From positions 26,871,131-26,935,130 of the forward strand of contig NC_051444.1 of assembly GCF_001649575.2 (NCBI RefSeq): a stretch of DNA of 64,000 nucleotides. Reading direction: 5' to 3'. Origin of the DNA: Kryptolebias marmoratus (taxonomy: Eukaryota; Chordata; Actinopteri; Cyprinodontiformes; Rivulidae). A program made the position numbers and the translations under genes. Positions 23,703 through 36,089 of the stretch are shown here, one piece after another (the first letter of the stretch is position 1; every line of letters starts with the position of its first letter). Under the pieces are notes generated by a model. It was not told the origin of the DNA. It did no database searches and was given only the letters and a program-made list of their open reading frames with translations.

Positions 23703-23844
23703 CTAAAAGCTAAAATAAGCAAAGTTGCAACTAAAAGCAAAAAAATATCAAAATTGTAACTAAAAGTTAAAATTAGCTAAACTGTAGCTAAAAGCTAAAA
23801 TTAGCAAAATCATTGCCTAAAACCTACAATTAGCAACATAGTTT
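23703..23844. repeat. Degenerate 28-29-bp minisatellite, five units
   Basis: Units begin at 23703, 23731, 23760, 23788 and 23817. Each starts 'ctaaaa(g/c)c/gt' and contains 'aaaat(t)agc(a/t)aa'-type sequence followed by a short variable end. Unit length is 28 or 29 bp. More decayed units seem to extend left to about 23580. Confidence 0.8.
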
Positions 23845-23859
23845 CTAACAGCTAAAAGG

Positions 23860-24715
23860 CGCATACTAAGACCAAGAAATAAAAATGCTAAACATTTTTA
23901 AAAGAATCAAGAGATTTCAATACAATTCCATGGGAATTTGTTTCTCTTTTCTTTTGTAAATCAACTTTAATTATCGAAAAGCATAAAACACATAAGAGCA
24001 TAAAAGTGACAGAATTTTATTCTCAGTTAAACCAAAAGTTTTGAGAAATGAATGAATAAAATAGCACACAGTATGAGAGTTGTCTGATTGCAAAAACACA
24101 CAAGAGAAACTATAAACTGGAAAACAATGGTGTGAATGCTGACTCAGCAATCATACAATAAACAAATATTTAACCTAATTCAACTGTTTCGTTCATCTGA
24201 TAAAAATAGGAAAATAAATATTTTACAAAAGATATGGAAATATAACAGTTAATAGTTAATACTTCAAAAAACTTAAATGTTTAATCCTGACCTAGTTTGA
24301 TCTTTTCTATTTCTTTTTTTTCCCTAAGGGTTGACAGGTTTGAAGTGGTGGGGGGTCTTATACTGTTTTTTTTTTATCTGCTTTTCTTCTGAACACAGAA
24401 GGCAAAATTAACTCAATAATCTAAGAATGAAATGAAGCCTGAAGTAACTCTCAGTGTAAATTCAACTACTATTGTTAATGGACTGGAAATGAGCCTACAT
24501 AAATCAATGTGTTTTATGGCTTATAGAGGCATCGAAATGCAAATAATTTGGGTTTTGATTTATTGATATTTGTTTGTACTTGGGCATTTTAAAGAGATTT
24601 TTTTTTACCCACTGACATGGGAAAACACTTCAACAACTACGCTTACTTCAAAGGGAGTCTTGACATTAGTTCAGAAGTGTTCAGAAGGAGAACACATCTT
24701 AGTCTAATGTTAGTT
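23860..24715. other. AT-rich intronic DNA, nothing recognised
   Basis: I identified no exon, RNA gene or repeat family. Confidence 0.5.
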
Positions 24716-25023
24716 CTCCATCCATCCATTTTTTCGATCATGTGGCAGCTGGTGCCTACCTCCAGTGGTCATTATGTAGGAGGCGGGGTACACCCTGGAC
24801 ATATCGCAAGTCCGTCACAGGGCTAGACAGAAAGGAAAAAAATAAAACATCCATACGCTCTTACACTTACAGACAATTTATTGTTACCATTTAACATAAC
24901 TAATGTATTTTTGGTCTGTGGGAGGAAACCGGAGTATCGAACATGTAAACCAGGCAGGAAGTGAACCTGCAAACTTCTTGCAAAGAGGCAACGGTTCTAA
25001 CCCCTGCCTCACCACGCCATCCT
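24716..25023 (-). repeat. SINE/L2-like element, copy 3
   Basis: On the minus strand it runs from a tRNA-like head ('ggcgtggtgaggcagggg', 'tgcaggttcacttcctgcc') through 'tcctcccacagaccaaaa', 'acttgcgatatgtccagggt' and 'gtaggcaccagctgcc' to an 'aatggatgga' tail at the left edge. Confidence 0.85.
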
Positions 25024-25029
25024 AAAAAT

Positions 25030-25780
25030 GTCACCGAATGTTAATTAGCCAAGTATTTATTTAGGGCACGCATTACAAGGGCTAGTATTTACCGTCAGAC
25101 ACATAACACATTTAATTAAAAACGCTAAAAAGGAAACTGAAAAATGCATTATTTACAATATTTCCTGAATGCTATTTTTTTAGGCTGTTTGACTTGTGGT
25201 GAATAATAACATTGTTAGACAGGAACTTGAGACAGATGATATACTTTACAGTATATCTGACAATGGGGGGAGGTTCATGTAACAATAAGTTGGTCTATTT
25301 TGGTGGCATTCTGAAATCATTATATCAAACTCTTCCATCTTTAACTATGAGAAATAAAGTTGAAAATATGGTTCTGGATAATATACACTATAGAAAATCA
25401 ATAGATGTTTTGTTTGGTTTTTTTTACCTTTTTTTAGAGGGTCCAAGCCTTAATTGGGGGGGTCAAACCCTCTCTATCCTCCCATGATTTGAACTATATG
25501 CACAGCTAAAACCAGTCCTAAGGATGGGTCAATTTACAGATCATTCTTTCAGAAAAAACAAACAAACAAACAAAAAGGAATTGTGTAGAAAATACAGAAA
25601 TCAACCAAAGATTTTAAAGAGAGAAGTTAAAAAAAGAAAAACAGTTGACAAAACACTGCTAAGAAAAACAATATGCCACCTCAGGAAACCATAGAAAAGC
25701 AGAGAGAGCTTCATCTCCCCTAACATCCATAATGCACAGCTAATATCAAGATAAATGACACATTCTCTTTATACACAGAT
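25030..25780. other. AT-rich intronic DNA, nothing recognised
   Basis: A (CAAA)n-like run sits at about 25556-25576. Nothing else is identifiable. Confidence 0.5.
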
Positions 25781-25789
25781 ATCCTCTCT

Positions 25790-26570
25790 TTCTAATGTAG
25801 CTTGAAAGACATTGTACGGACATTACAACACGTGGCTCAGGAAAGCATTAGCTGGAGCTGGATGATTGCTGATGAAATGGGATGTGAAACACACAGGGGA
25901 GGTGTTATGCAAAGGGGCTTGGATTTCCACGCACGTGCATGTGTATTTACACAGTTTAGAGCACTTCTGTGCACTGCGGAAAACCAGATTCCTGAGGCTA
26001 ACAGGTCTTTCTACCACTTAAGGGACACGGCATGCCACACTTAAGGGAAAGAGAGTGTGAGGAGAAATTTCCATATCCTTTCTTTGGATAAATATGTTTT
26101 AGCCTCGAGGTGTTCGGCTCATACTTTCCCTTTCCAGCAGAATGAATGTGGATGAAGTATGTAATTGACTTATATGCAACACCAGAAGGTTTTCTTCTTG
26201 GTAAATTTCATCCTTAGTAAGCATACAGGCAGAGTGCTGAATTGCACAAAAAGAAAAAAAAGATCATGTACTTAGGTGTACAAAGCCTTGATAGCCTTGA
26301 GCATAAAAAGCATTGATCTGCTACATCAAAAAATATGAAACTTATTTGAGTGCTATGAGGCCTCAAAGCCATACCTGAATCCAATTTCCATCCTATTCAG
26401 AAGCACTACTCCGCCCTAAAAGCCACTCATTTGATTACCCTTTATTGGCGAAATGCACCAAAGCCTTGTTCAAGGATGATGGCAGTCGGCCCGAGATGTC
26501 GCCGACTTCCAGCCTCAATCATTCAAAGTCAAGAGCTCACCACTTCTGTCAGCTTTTATTAGAAGTGAGA
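25790..26570. other. Candidate conserved non-coding island
   Basis: This is a repeat-free stretch with the highest density of balanced motifs in the right-hand intron: 'ccctttattggcgaaatgc', 'gatgatggcagtcggccc', 'gcctcaatcattcaaagtc' and 'cacgcacgtgcatgtg'. It suggests enhancer-like DNA, with no alignment to support it. Confidence 0.3.
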
Positions 26571-26655
26571 AAAGCATCTAGTCAGAGGCATGATAAGGCT
26601 TTTTGATCTCCGTTGTTCCAAGGTTCTTCTCTTTCATGTAAGTAACATTGTGTGC

Positions 26656-26685
26656 CGTGTGTGTGTGTGTTGTGTGTTGTGTGTG
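26656..26685. repeat. GT-rich microsatellite
   Basis: It is an interrupted (GT)n run. The minus-strand frame across it (26578-26793) is a low-complexity artefact. Confidence 0.85.
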
Positions 26686-26699
26686 CCCTCTGCAGCTTC

Positions 26700-28130
26700 T
26701 TCTTGAGGCAATCTTGCAGGTGAGCTCTGCTGACAGAACTGGAACTGTCATTTTACACAGGGGGATTTCATTTTTTTCTGGATTTGCTGGCATGTCTCTC
26801 TCTTTCTCTCCCTCTGCCTTTCCTCATCCCGCCCCCCTCCAAACCAGACCTCCTCTTCCTCCTTGCCTGCTCGCCCCCCCTCAGAGGACATTCTCTTCAT
26901 CTCTCTGCTGCTTTATTCATGCTCTGATGTAGGTCAGGACTGGGTAGGGGGAACAGCTAAAAATAAGGCAGGATAGGACTCTGTGCACCAGCTCAACCCT
27001 CTCTGTGTATTAGTGTGTCTGGCACAAACAGAAAAATAGAAAAAATAAATAAAAAAGGGAAAGTCTGACTCTGAATGGGGAGTGTTTGGGTGCTGCGAGG
27101 CAGTAAGGGAGACAACTGCTTATGTTTTGGGTGTCCACGTGTTTCTGTGTGTGTGTGTCTCACCTCTTCATGTAGAGGTTAATAGAAACAAGCTTCTATC
27201 CAACAACATAATTGTCTCTGTCTGGTGGAAACCCCTTTATTTTCTTTACTCTAATAACCCCGAACAGCATGAGCATATAAAGCGAGAATGCTTTTGTAGA
27301 TGTAGTCCAGTTCTCGCCCACTGGAGCAGATCAGTAACTTTGAGCAGGCCATTTCTGCTAGGTTTAAAGTCCATTGGACGCTGATGTTGGGTCTTATTGA
27401 GAAAAGAATGGAAAGGCATTTAGAGACAAATGTCTTTTGACTTCAGAAGTCTTCACAGGTTTTGTTTTGTTCTTTAAAATTAAACCAGTGGAGCTTGGTT
27501 TCAGAAAAATGCCAGCGCCTGTTTCTGAGCGTGTGCACCGCTGTAACAAAACTACTTTTTTGACTCCATTCAGTGGCAGATTGGCTGTCACACAGCAGGG
27601 TGTTTTTGAGATTTGTAAACAAGACCAACACTTAGAGGGAAAACAAAAGTGAAATATGCTTGATTAAGGTGGTAAACATTGCCAGTGTTTTATTAAATTA
27701 TGTCACTGTTTGAGTAACCTTGTTACCCTGGTAACCTGGGAATAAAGCAGCATGCTGTCAATGCAAGCAGTAAACCTAATGTGTGATTTATTTTTGTAAA
27801 ACTTCACAACATATCTTTGGATCTACTGGAGATAATAGAAATGCATCTTTTGATTTAAATCCCATTTTTAAAGAGATGTTCATGTTTTTAGTTTCCCAGA
27901 TTATGCTTTCATTTGGAATTGACATTCTTTTACGTGACAAATTTCAGTGTATGCAGGGCTCACATAAAGAAAATTGGTTACGATGTCATAAAAAAAATAT
28001 GTGGGTGTTTAATGTTCTTTTTTACAAAATAATGTATGTGTTACAAAAGTCAGAATAATGTCTGGATCATATTGTAAAGTTGGGGTAAAGCTATTCTTTT
28101 CTATGAGACCTTTGCAAAGACACCTTAAGA
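26700..28130. other. Unassigned intronic DNA
   Basis: A pyrimidine-rich stretch lies at about 26790-26910, followed by AT-rich DNA. Overlapping short frames on both strands at 27394-27652 have no recognisable domain. Confidence 0.5.
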
Positions 28131-28139
28131 ACTGGCTTT

Positions 28140-28490
28140 TTATTATCGCCCACAGCCAAAGGTAAAGGCAATCAAAAAGATTTTGTGCATGTTTGTTCAT
28201 ACTGTTAGAAAAGTACCTCATGAAGCGCTGAACAAATTTTAATGAAAGTATTAAAATGGGTTGAAATCTACAATTGATTTAACTTTTGGAGTCAACACGG
28301 CACAAGATGGCCACCATAGTAAAGAGATCTTATCAAACACAAAAATGGCTATAATTCATTTATAACTCATTAACTTTGACACAGTTTGACCAAAAAAGAT
28401 CTAACTTTCATTTTCATTATAAAATGATCTAAGTTTAAAACTTTGGGGAAAAAGGCGGAAGGCAATATGGATTCCTTCAAAAAAAAAAGG
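28140..28490 (-). repeat. Family A repeat, locus 8 (one module)
   Basis: Reverse-complement signature: 'aaattttaatgaaag', 'aatctacaattgattta', 'ttttggagtcaac', 'acaagatggccaccat', 'acaaaaatggctataattca', 'aaaatgatctaagtttaaaac'. It ends at 'aggcaatatggattcctt'. Confidence 0.8.
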
Positions 28491-28499
28491 GCCTTTAAA

Positions 28500-29870
28500 A
28501 AAAAAAAGAAAAAGAAAAAGTCTTTTTTTACACTATTCCTAGCAATCACAGTACCACAGTATTCTCCTTTCCTTTGACCTCTACCTGTCTATTTTCATGT
28601 ACATAGAAGGTAATCTTGCTTGGCAATTAAAGTTCCATTAAATGTACACAGAGCATTACATTTGGTTTTCCTCTTGTTTATTTTATTTTTTTCTAATTTA
28701 CATTATGCAAAGAGCTTATCCACTTTTTTTTTTAATTTCATTTTCAGAGTGAGAAAATTATGGTTTCATATTATAGATATATTTGCAATTATGTCTAAGC
28801 AGGTCTAAATAATTGCACTTACGCTATTGCAGTAAATTGAAAATACAAATGGCAACACTGAAAAGCAAAACAAAAACTTCCAACAGATATTAGTGAAGTG
28901 TTACAAACAACAATGTTGAAACAATGCCTGTATTAAAAATCTCAAATCTCTAGATTATGACAGCAGTCTGCAGACTCACTATTTGGTGATGTTGTACTGT
29001 GACGTTGATGAGAAGGCTGGTACAGTGTCAAGGCTGTGCAGTCAATATTAAAATAAAAAGAGCTGACATCTGATAAAACTGCATCTGGCTCAGAGTTTAG
29101 TATATTATCCAAACTATGTTGGTATATGTAGCACAAAGGCTAGCCTTGTCTGAAAAGGCAGGATTAAGCTTATTTTACAAAAAAAATAAAGCCTTGTAAT
29201 GTTTTGACAATTTTTAACCACTGTCATATCCTGAGGTTAGCATTTGTTGTTTGAGTTATTTGTTACTCTGTTATGTTATTCAATTACATTTTCTCCTTGT
29301 TGCGTTACTTAATCTTAGGACACACTGCATACTGTGTGAGAGGTAAAAATGTGAAAACCGCAAATGAATGCGGGGAACAGACCTGACCTTACCTCAGTCA
29401 TAATCAATCAATCAAGCTTGAATTTCTGGACAGCTTCTATTGTTGTTTGGAACAGAAGCCAACAGAAACCATTTTACAGACACTGCCATGTTGTTTTTTT
29501 GGAACCAAAGGCTGGTCCCGTTCCATTTTCAACTATTGGATTCCAGTTTGAGGTCTATTTATTATTTACAGTCTATACAGTGTGCTGATTGTCATTTGTG
29601 TTTGTCTACCCTTTAAGCTGTCACCATTGCATGAGTTTCCACAATAGTTTGATGCTTTCAATTGGCTTTAGTTGGTTTGACAAATCATATAATCTGGGAA
29701 CTCTCGTCAGGTGCAGTTGTTAGTGTGACTGATTCCCAGTATTTTATTTGTCATACAAAAATGTGCTGAAGCCAGTCTGTGTACTCCAAGTCATTTAAAA
29801 ATCTGTAAAGGCTCTGAAAGTTGTATAGTGGTTGTCCTCCTACAGATTCCTTGTGTTAAGCATGTTCTAT
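28500..29870. other. Unassigned intronic DNA
   Basis: Poly-A at its left edge, then AT-rich DNA without recognised exons or repeats. Confidence 0.5.
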
Positions 29871-29879
29871 GTTAGTCTC

Positions 29880-30150
29880 CTACCTGTCATTTACCATTGT
29901 TTTCCTTTAATCATCCTTGCCTTCAGTTAACCATTCACACCTGCTCCTCATTTCAGTAATAACTCCTCTCTGCTTATCTACTCCACAGATTTTCAGCTCA
30001 TCGGCAGAATCTACTGTTGTAATCTCTTTTTTTCCCCAATTGGGGTCTTTTGGTTTCTCCCTTGTTTGGTAGATTGTTTGTTTGTTTTGCTGCCTCATTT
30101 AATAAAGTTCTAGTTTTATGTATTTCTTTGTGTTCTGTTCAGCACTTCTT
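29880..30150 (+). repeat. Retroelement-like terminal fragment with polyadenylation-type signal
   Basis: 'cacacctgctcctcatttc', 'cttgtttggtagattg' and then 'aataaagttctagttt' are arranged like the 3' ends/LTRs of dispersed fish retroelements (recalled texture, not aligned). No coding part is present. Confidence 0.35.
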
Positions 30151-30975
30151 CTTCTTCTTCAAACACTCAATATTCTAACATCAAATTTCATTCCAGCAAA
30201 CTTAGAATGGTGTGGCAATGAGTCAACTCATTCTCAAATCATAAAATAATTGCAGTTTTTATGAAAAAAGAGCAAGAGGAAAAAGCTTCTCAAATGAGAA
30301 GAACCAAGTCTTCAAGGATATAAAAAGGTTTAGTTCCGTTCAACTTGCTAGAGTCATTATGCCCTGGATGACTAAGATTCTACATCAGCATATCACTGCA
30401 GGACACTTAGTGGGATTGAACTCTAGTAGCTGTATGCCACAGACACTTTTTGGAGTTTTTCTTAATGCCAGTTTATCTCACATTCAACATATATTTGAGC
30501 ATGAGTTCAACCTTTATGATGCAAGTTAAGCAACATACAAACTCGTCAAAGTTTTAAAGTTCATGGCATATAAGAACTGACTAAACTTTTGGTGTCCAGT
30601 TGTCTGTAAACATGTACTGCACACGATCACTTATTTTAGGCATTTCCATATCTATTCTTCTTTTAGCAGTGTTAACTTAGATTTTCTGCACAAATTGCAC
30701 AACAACTTAGCCTTAAATCCTCCTGGGACTTCAAAAGGATCTTCATGATAGTGATTTACTTTCCACAGTCAGGGCATGAAGAAGTTTCAGATTGCTGAAG
30801 TCAATGACTGAACACTCATCTTTCCATGTTGTCACCAAACCAACATGAGCCATAGGACCACACCTTTTTGATGCTGTGTATCCCCTTTCAGAGAGGAAAG
30901 AAAATTCTGACGGCATTTAAATACAATGCATTTAGATGTACAACAGTCTGTTTCTTCATGTCTGCTGCTTTAGGG

Positions 30976-31634
30976 CAGAGGTCCCCAAATCCCGGGTCGT
31001 GGACCGGTACTGTTCCGTGGGTCATTTGGTACTGGGCCCCACAGAAAGAATAATTAACTTACAGTATTTCCTTTTTTTTTTTTTTTCAGAGTCTGACGGA
31101 CATTTATTTTGAAATTGACCAGATTCTCTCCACTATATCCTTCTATGACTCACTCATGATGCATGTCAGAACGCTTATCTAGGTCATGTGATACGTTACC
31201 GCTATAAACAAACCCACAAGAAGTAAAATTAGTAAAAAATGAATGCCTCTGGAAGCCCTAGATGGGACCGTATCGTTGTTGAGAAAGAGGCTCAGGGTTC
31301 CCACTGATTCAGCGTTATGCTGAGTTGTATTTTTGTGCGCTTTATATTTGTGGTGTACCTTATTTTAAAGGGCATGTTTAAACATTGCCATATTGACCAG
31401 AGAACATTAGGGGGAGGAGAGGGTGTTATTCATGCTGATAACGCAATACCAGGACAAAGCTGCGAGTACACGTTGGATTTACGTTTATTATGTTTTAAAA
31501 AATACCCCCGTTTTCATTTCAGTCGTATCATTTTATTTTGTTGTATTTATCCACCACACCTTTAAAGGCCGGTCCATGAAAATGCTGTCTGATAATGAAC
31601 CGGTCTGTGGAGCTAAAGAGGTTGGGGACCGCTG
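30976..31634. mobile_element. Short non-autonomous hAT-type element, 659 bp
   Basis: The left end 'cagaggtccccaaatcc' and right end 'ggttggggaccgctg' form the terminal inverted repeat of the common vertebrate hAT group (CAG.GGTCCCCAA type), followed inward on the left by 'ggtcgtggaccggtac'. Eight-base flanks 'ctttaggg' (30968-30975) and 'ctttggag' (31635-31642) match at six of eight positions, as expected for an aged hAT 8-bp target duplication. There is no transposase frame. Confidence 0.85.
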
Positions 31635-31649
31635 CTTTGGAGGACGCCC

Positions 31650-32285
31650 AGAGTAGGAGGTGCCATGGTCAAACTGAAAAAAACTGTGCAACCATAAAAA
31701 AAACATAATGTTTGCATTGTCTGGCAGTGAACATGTGGGGAAGAAAACCGAATGGTATGGCTCTTTATCAGAAGAATGAAACTCCGTGAGAGAAGAGCTT
31801 TAATCCATCTGTCACTGTGCAACTCTAGCGAGGAGGTGCCATTCACCGAGCTGCACGCTGACACTTTCAGACACTCAGAAAACTGAAAATGTGACAGAGC
31901 TCCTCTGTCAGACATAGCAGCACAGTTTACACAGATGACAGGTGCTGTGTGCGTCGCTGCAAAATATCCTCACAAGTATATTTTACTGCAAATCTTAAAA
32001 GTACACCGAGGTGCCCACACGTGCTGAAATAAATTCATACATCTGATGGGGGAGATGGCTCAGTGGGTGCCTTCTTCTTTTTAACAGTTTACTGCACAGT
32101 TGAAGCTTTTATTGTTGCAAATACAATACACAGAGAGCATCAGTTATCTTTTGAAGACAAAAAATAAAAAAATGCAATATATATCACAGACAAACAGAAA
32201 CTGCAGAGGCAGTGTCTGATCAGTTATGAGTGAATGAATCTGTCCACTAATAAAACACCTCATTCAGTTTAAGAAAGCTTTTTTG
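31650..32285. other. Unassigned intronic DNA
   Basis: There is no recognised exon or repeat. The frame at 31613-31915 (minus) overlaps the hAT end and shows no domain. Confidence 0.5.
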
Positions 32286-32289
32286 ATTT

Positions 32290-32745
32290 GTTATTACTCA
32301 CAGCAAAAAGATGAAGGAGGGTTATGTTTTTTGCCTGTCTGTGTGTGACTGTCTGTGACCAAAACAACTCATAAATTAAGATATTATTGAAACATTCACA
32401 ATGTTCCCTGAAAAAACATCTACCATTTACCTAACGTTTGGAGTCAACCCATTCAAGATGGCCACCACAGCCAACTGACAGTAAAAAACACAAAAGTGGC
32501 TATAATTCAGTCAGTTTTAAAGATATTGTGACATAATTTTATGTGGTGATAGCTAAGTATCATTCACATTTTATGGCCATGGCATTTCATAATATTTAAT
32601 ATAATTGCAGATAATGTTTTTTTCAAGGTTTCACCAAAACAGCTTCATCATTTTTCTTATTTCTTCTCATATGTTTGACTAAAACCTTGGCATTAACGTT
32701 GCCAGGGAATACGCATTCCTTCTAAAAATGTTAGGTCTTTAATTT
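32290..32745 (-). repeat. Family A repeat, locus 9 (one module)
   Basis: Reverse-complement signature: 'tttggagtcaacccattcaag', 'gatggccaccacagcc', 'ggctataattcagtcag', 'aagatattgtgacataat', 'tttgactaaaaccttggc', and the family start 'gaatacgcattccttc'. Confidence 0.8.
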
Positions 32746-32749
32746 TGTT

Positions 32750-33715
32750 TTTATTTCTTCAGCTTTAACTTAGTGGAGTAAAATTATTTAAACAGCACAT
32801 ATGCTTAACTTTGTAGGTTCAGCAAAATATGTATTATATTACCAAACTGCAGAACTGGAAGCTTTGTCAAATATTCACTAACATTCAGCAGGCAAATATG
32901 CAATCTGTATTATTAATCCAGAATAATAGTTCTGTAAAACCTTCATGCTTTAGTTTAGATAAGAATGAAGTAAATGTGCATTTTTCCCCTGACACTTCCA
33001 ACTGCAAGCTCAACTTTCCTAGTTGTGGCTAATAAACATGTATGTTTGTACAAACATGCTGGTAAATCAAAAGATTGGGCAAGTTTGTCCATATGTGGAC
33101 CCTCCAACAGACAACAGACTTGTGGCATGCTTCAGTAACGTGGTGATTATAAGGAAATAAGGCAGAAGCTGTAAGGTGTGTCTGTTCTCAGCCCAGCAAC
33201 CTGAAAAAGTTTAAAGTCAAAACTTTTTCTATCAGATAACCATTATCCCTTCTAACTAGAATGACAAAATATTTTGTGCAACATGAGCCACGTGGCGTTT
33301 AACAGATAAGCATGGCTGCAAACACACACTGCAGAAAGGCACACTGTGTGCTTTAAACTGAGATGGATTTGATGGAGGTACTAATACAGCTGGCAACATG
33401 GGCTCAATTTGCAGCAGCATTGACTGAAAACTCATTACACATTCTTTAGAGTCAGTCCCTGGCTTTTGCAAAATGACCCACCTTTCATCAATATACGAAA
33501 CTAGTCAGCACTCAAATCAATGATTCATTTAACAAACGGAAATCCACTTAACTCAACCTCAAATCCGAGTGATGCGAGAGTGTGTCCATTGTTCTACATC
33601 AGCTTCACTGGACTAAATAACATATTATTTGCCAGTGAAAACACTCAGTGCCTCAGGTCTAAGATGATATGCCAAAATCCCCTAGCCAAAACAATGCAAT
33701 GCATGAAACAAAAAC
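32750..33715. other. Unassigned intronic DNA
   Basis: Nothing recognised. The short frames are not supported by homology or splice structure. Confidence 0.5.
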
Positions 33716-33716
33716 A

Positions 33717-33718
<2 letters not shown>

Positions 33719-33764
<46 letters not shown>
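33719..33764. repeat. (AT)n microsatellite
   Basis: There are 23 uninterrupted AT units. It produces the artefactual Ile-Tyr repeat frames across it. Confidence 0.98.
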
Positions 33765-33765
<1 letters not shown>

Positions 33766-33766
<1 letters not shown>

Positions 33767-33811
33767 TTCCAACCATCCATTTTCTGTACCTGCCTCTTCC
33801 TTTCTGAGTCA
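33766..33811 (-). repeat. SINE/L2-like 3'-end fragment
   Basis: 'aaccatccattttctgtacc' and 'tgcctcttcctttctgagtc' equal the last ~45 bp of the SINE/L2-like family in reverse orientation. The fragment abuts the AT microsatellite. Confidence 0.6.
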
Positions 33812-33814
33812 ACT

Positions 33815-35250
33815 ACAGAACATTAATTCACAAAATAAAAATAGTAGCTTAACGGTTATATCTATTTGTGCTTTAATGTTGAGGCACCAATATTGGTAAG
33901 CTTATTAATTTGTGTATTTATTTGCTTTTTTTTGTTGGTTTTCCTTCCATTTTCATGATAGTGAATGATTCTCTGCTTCACATTAACACGAACAGATCCA
34001 GAGGGAGAAATCCTGGGTCAGCTGACCAAGCTGATAACCAGGGTTGTATCACCAAGCATGATTTGTACTCGTTACACTTAGTTCTATTGGTTCTCTGAAA
34101 GAAACCCATAAGTCAAACTTGCATAACAATATAAGGACCTGATTTACTGTTCTAAGCCATGCCCATTACTTCTTTGTGAATTCAATAACTTCATGTGCAT
34201 GTCTTTCAGTGGTGTAGCAGTAAATGAATATTGCATTTAGCAGTCATTCCATCAGACTGCTGCAGCTTAAAAACATGCACACACAGCTAAATCTGTCAGG
34301 AAGGTCATCTACATACTTTTGCAAGTCCAACTAAGAAGTTTTGGATTATTGGCCACATTCATTAAGAGTTAGTGAACTGTTGCTAGGTAACACTAATGCA
34401 TCTGAGCTAAAGACCTGCATGATCTAATTGACATCCCATCAATCACCATTCACCTTCTAATGGCTAGAAAAAGAGAGCAGCAGAAAGCGGAGTGAGGAGG
34501 TGTGATGCTGTTGTTTAACTTGACAGGTCTGGCCATGTTTTTAGTTATTTTGGAATATTTTCCACAAGTGTGTTCCTTCTGACTCATTACGCGTCCTTTA
34601 AAGAGACAGAAAAAGATGCAGAGACAGATTCAAAATTTCATAGGGTTATGAGTGGGACAAAAATACCACAAAGAAACCAGAACCAAGCTTGTGAGACCCA
34701 AGGAGAGGAATATTGCTGCACTTCTTGTGCCTTTGCCACTGACGAGCTGTTATCAGCATAGAGGACAGTTAGTATTGAGCTATAAACATGTAACAACAGA
34801 GTGGGAGTGCTTAATTTGTTTCATTGTTTTTCTTACTCTAAACCTGTAGCTACATGGGTAAAGCTGTATGACACCGTTGAATTTGTGTGCATGCTAAAAA
34901 TGTGCATATCACATTAGATTAATTTTAATACAATTAACTCTGGGGTCAGTTTTAATATGGAGATAAATATGGTGGGTGTACTCATTATTTTTATGATGTT
35001 ATTATACACAAGTCCCATTCAGTGTATGGGGGAGGAACAAGCAAGATTGAAAATAAACAAAATTGATCTTTTCAAGGTGAAAGCAAGCCTTAGGCATAAT
35101 AGATTTGGCTGCTAAATGTTTGTAAGGAGCAACAAAAGGCTGTAAAAAAGTGTAAAAGTGGTAAAAATAACTTGTAGGAATTTTTGCAACTAATTAGGTT
35201 AACTGGCAACAGATCAGGAAAAGACCTGGATATAAAAAGAGAATTTTGGA
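33815..35250. other. Unassigned intronic DNA
   Basis: It is AT-rich, with no recognised exon, RNA gene or repeat family. Confidence 0.5.
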
Positions 35251-35259
35251 GAAGCTGAA

Positions 35260-35960
35260 TTTCTCAGAAGTAAAGTTGGGCAGAGGGTCACCAGGTCTGC
35301 AAAAAACTGCATCTAAAAATAGTGAAAGAATTTCCGAATAATCTTCCTCATTGGAATATGAATATTCTTTCATCTCTAGTTCATAATGTCAAAAGATTTC
35401 AAACATCCAGATTGCAAAAATGTGTAAAAGACGAGGCCAAAAGTCAATATTTGATGTCTGTGATCTCTGGGTCCTCAATACGCACTCTGTCAAGAACAAA
35501 ACAGATTCTGTTATGGACATTACTGCATGGGCTCAGCAACACTTCCACAGATCCTTGTTTGTAAAACACAGTGTGCCATCTACAAATGCAAGTTAAAGCT
35601 CTATCACTACTGTCTTCTCTGAGGCAAAACCCATGTAAAATGAACTGAGCCAAAGTGGAAAACTGTTCTGTAGTCAAAGAAATAAAAAATAGACAAATTA
35701 TATTTGAAAACCATAGGCACAGCTCAAAAGGCTGCCCCTCTCATGGTATGGGAGTGTATTAGTCCCTATGGTATGGGCAGCTTACACATCTGGAAAGGTA
35801 CCATCATTGCAGAGAAGTATATACGAGTTAGGAAAACATATCTAGACCATGTCTTTTTTTTTCAGGAAAGGCCTTGCATATTTCAGTAAGACAATGCTAA
35901 ACTACATACAGTATCCATGACAACAGCATGGTTTTATGGTAAAGGATCATAACAACAACA
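35260..35960 (+). mobile_element. Tc1-like transposon fragment, truncated and mutated
   Basis: Ordered motifs of a common fish Tc1 family are visible on the plus strand: 'agttcataatgtcaaaagat' (HTH region), 'ctgtgatctctgggtcctca', 'catgggctcagcaacacttc', 'tggaaaactgttctgtagtc', 'catggtatgggagtgtatta', 'gggcagcttacacatctgg', and 'catatttcagtaagacaatgc' with the Gln-Asp-Asn of the second catalytic Asp. Frameshifts separate these. Both terminal inverted repeats and the third catalytic residue are missing. Confidence 0.75.
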
Positions 35961-36089
35961 CAACTTTTTTTGGATTGGGGGTAGGTATGCATGCTTCCAT
36001 TTGAGGTTAAATGCAACAGGGCTTAGCAAATACCAAACATTGTCTGTAAATGACTGTGGGAGGTAGTTGGTTTGAAGCTGCCAATATCT

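Noticed and set aside
33520..33899. Frames with an Ile-Tyr repeat
   Set aside because: They are produced by the AT dinucleotide microsatellite.
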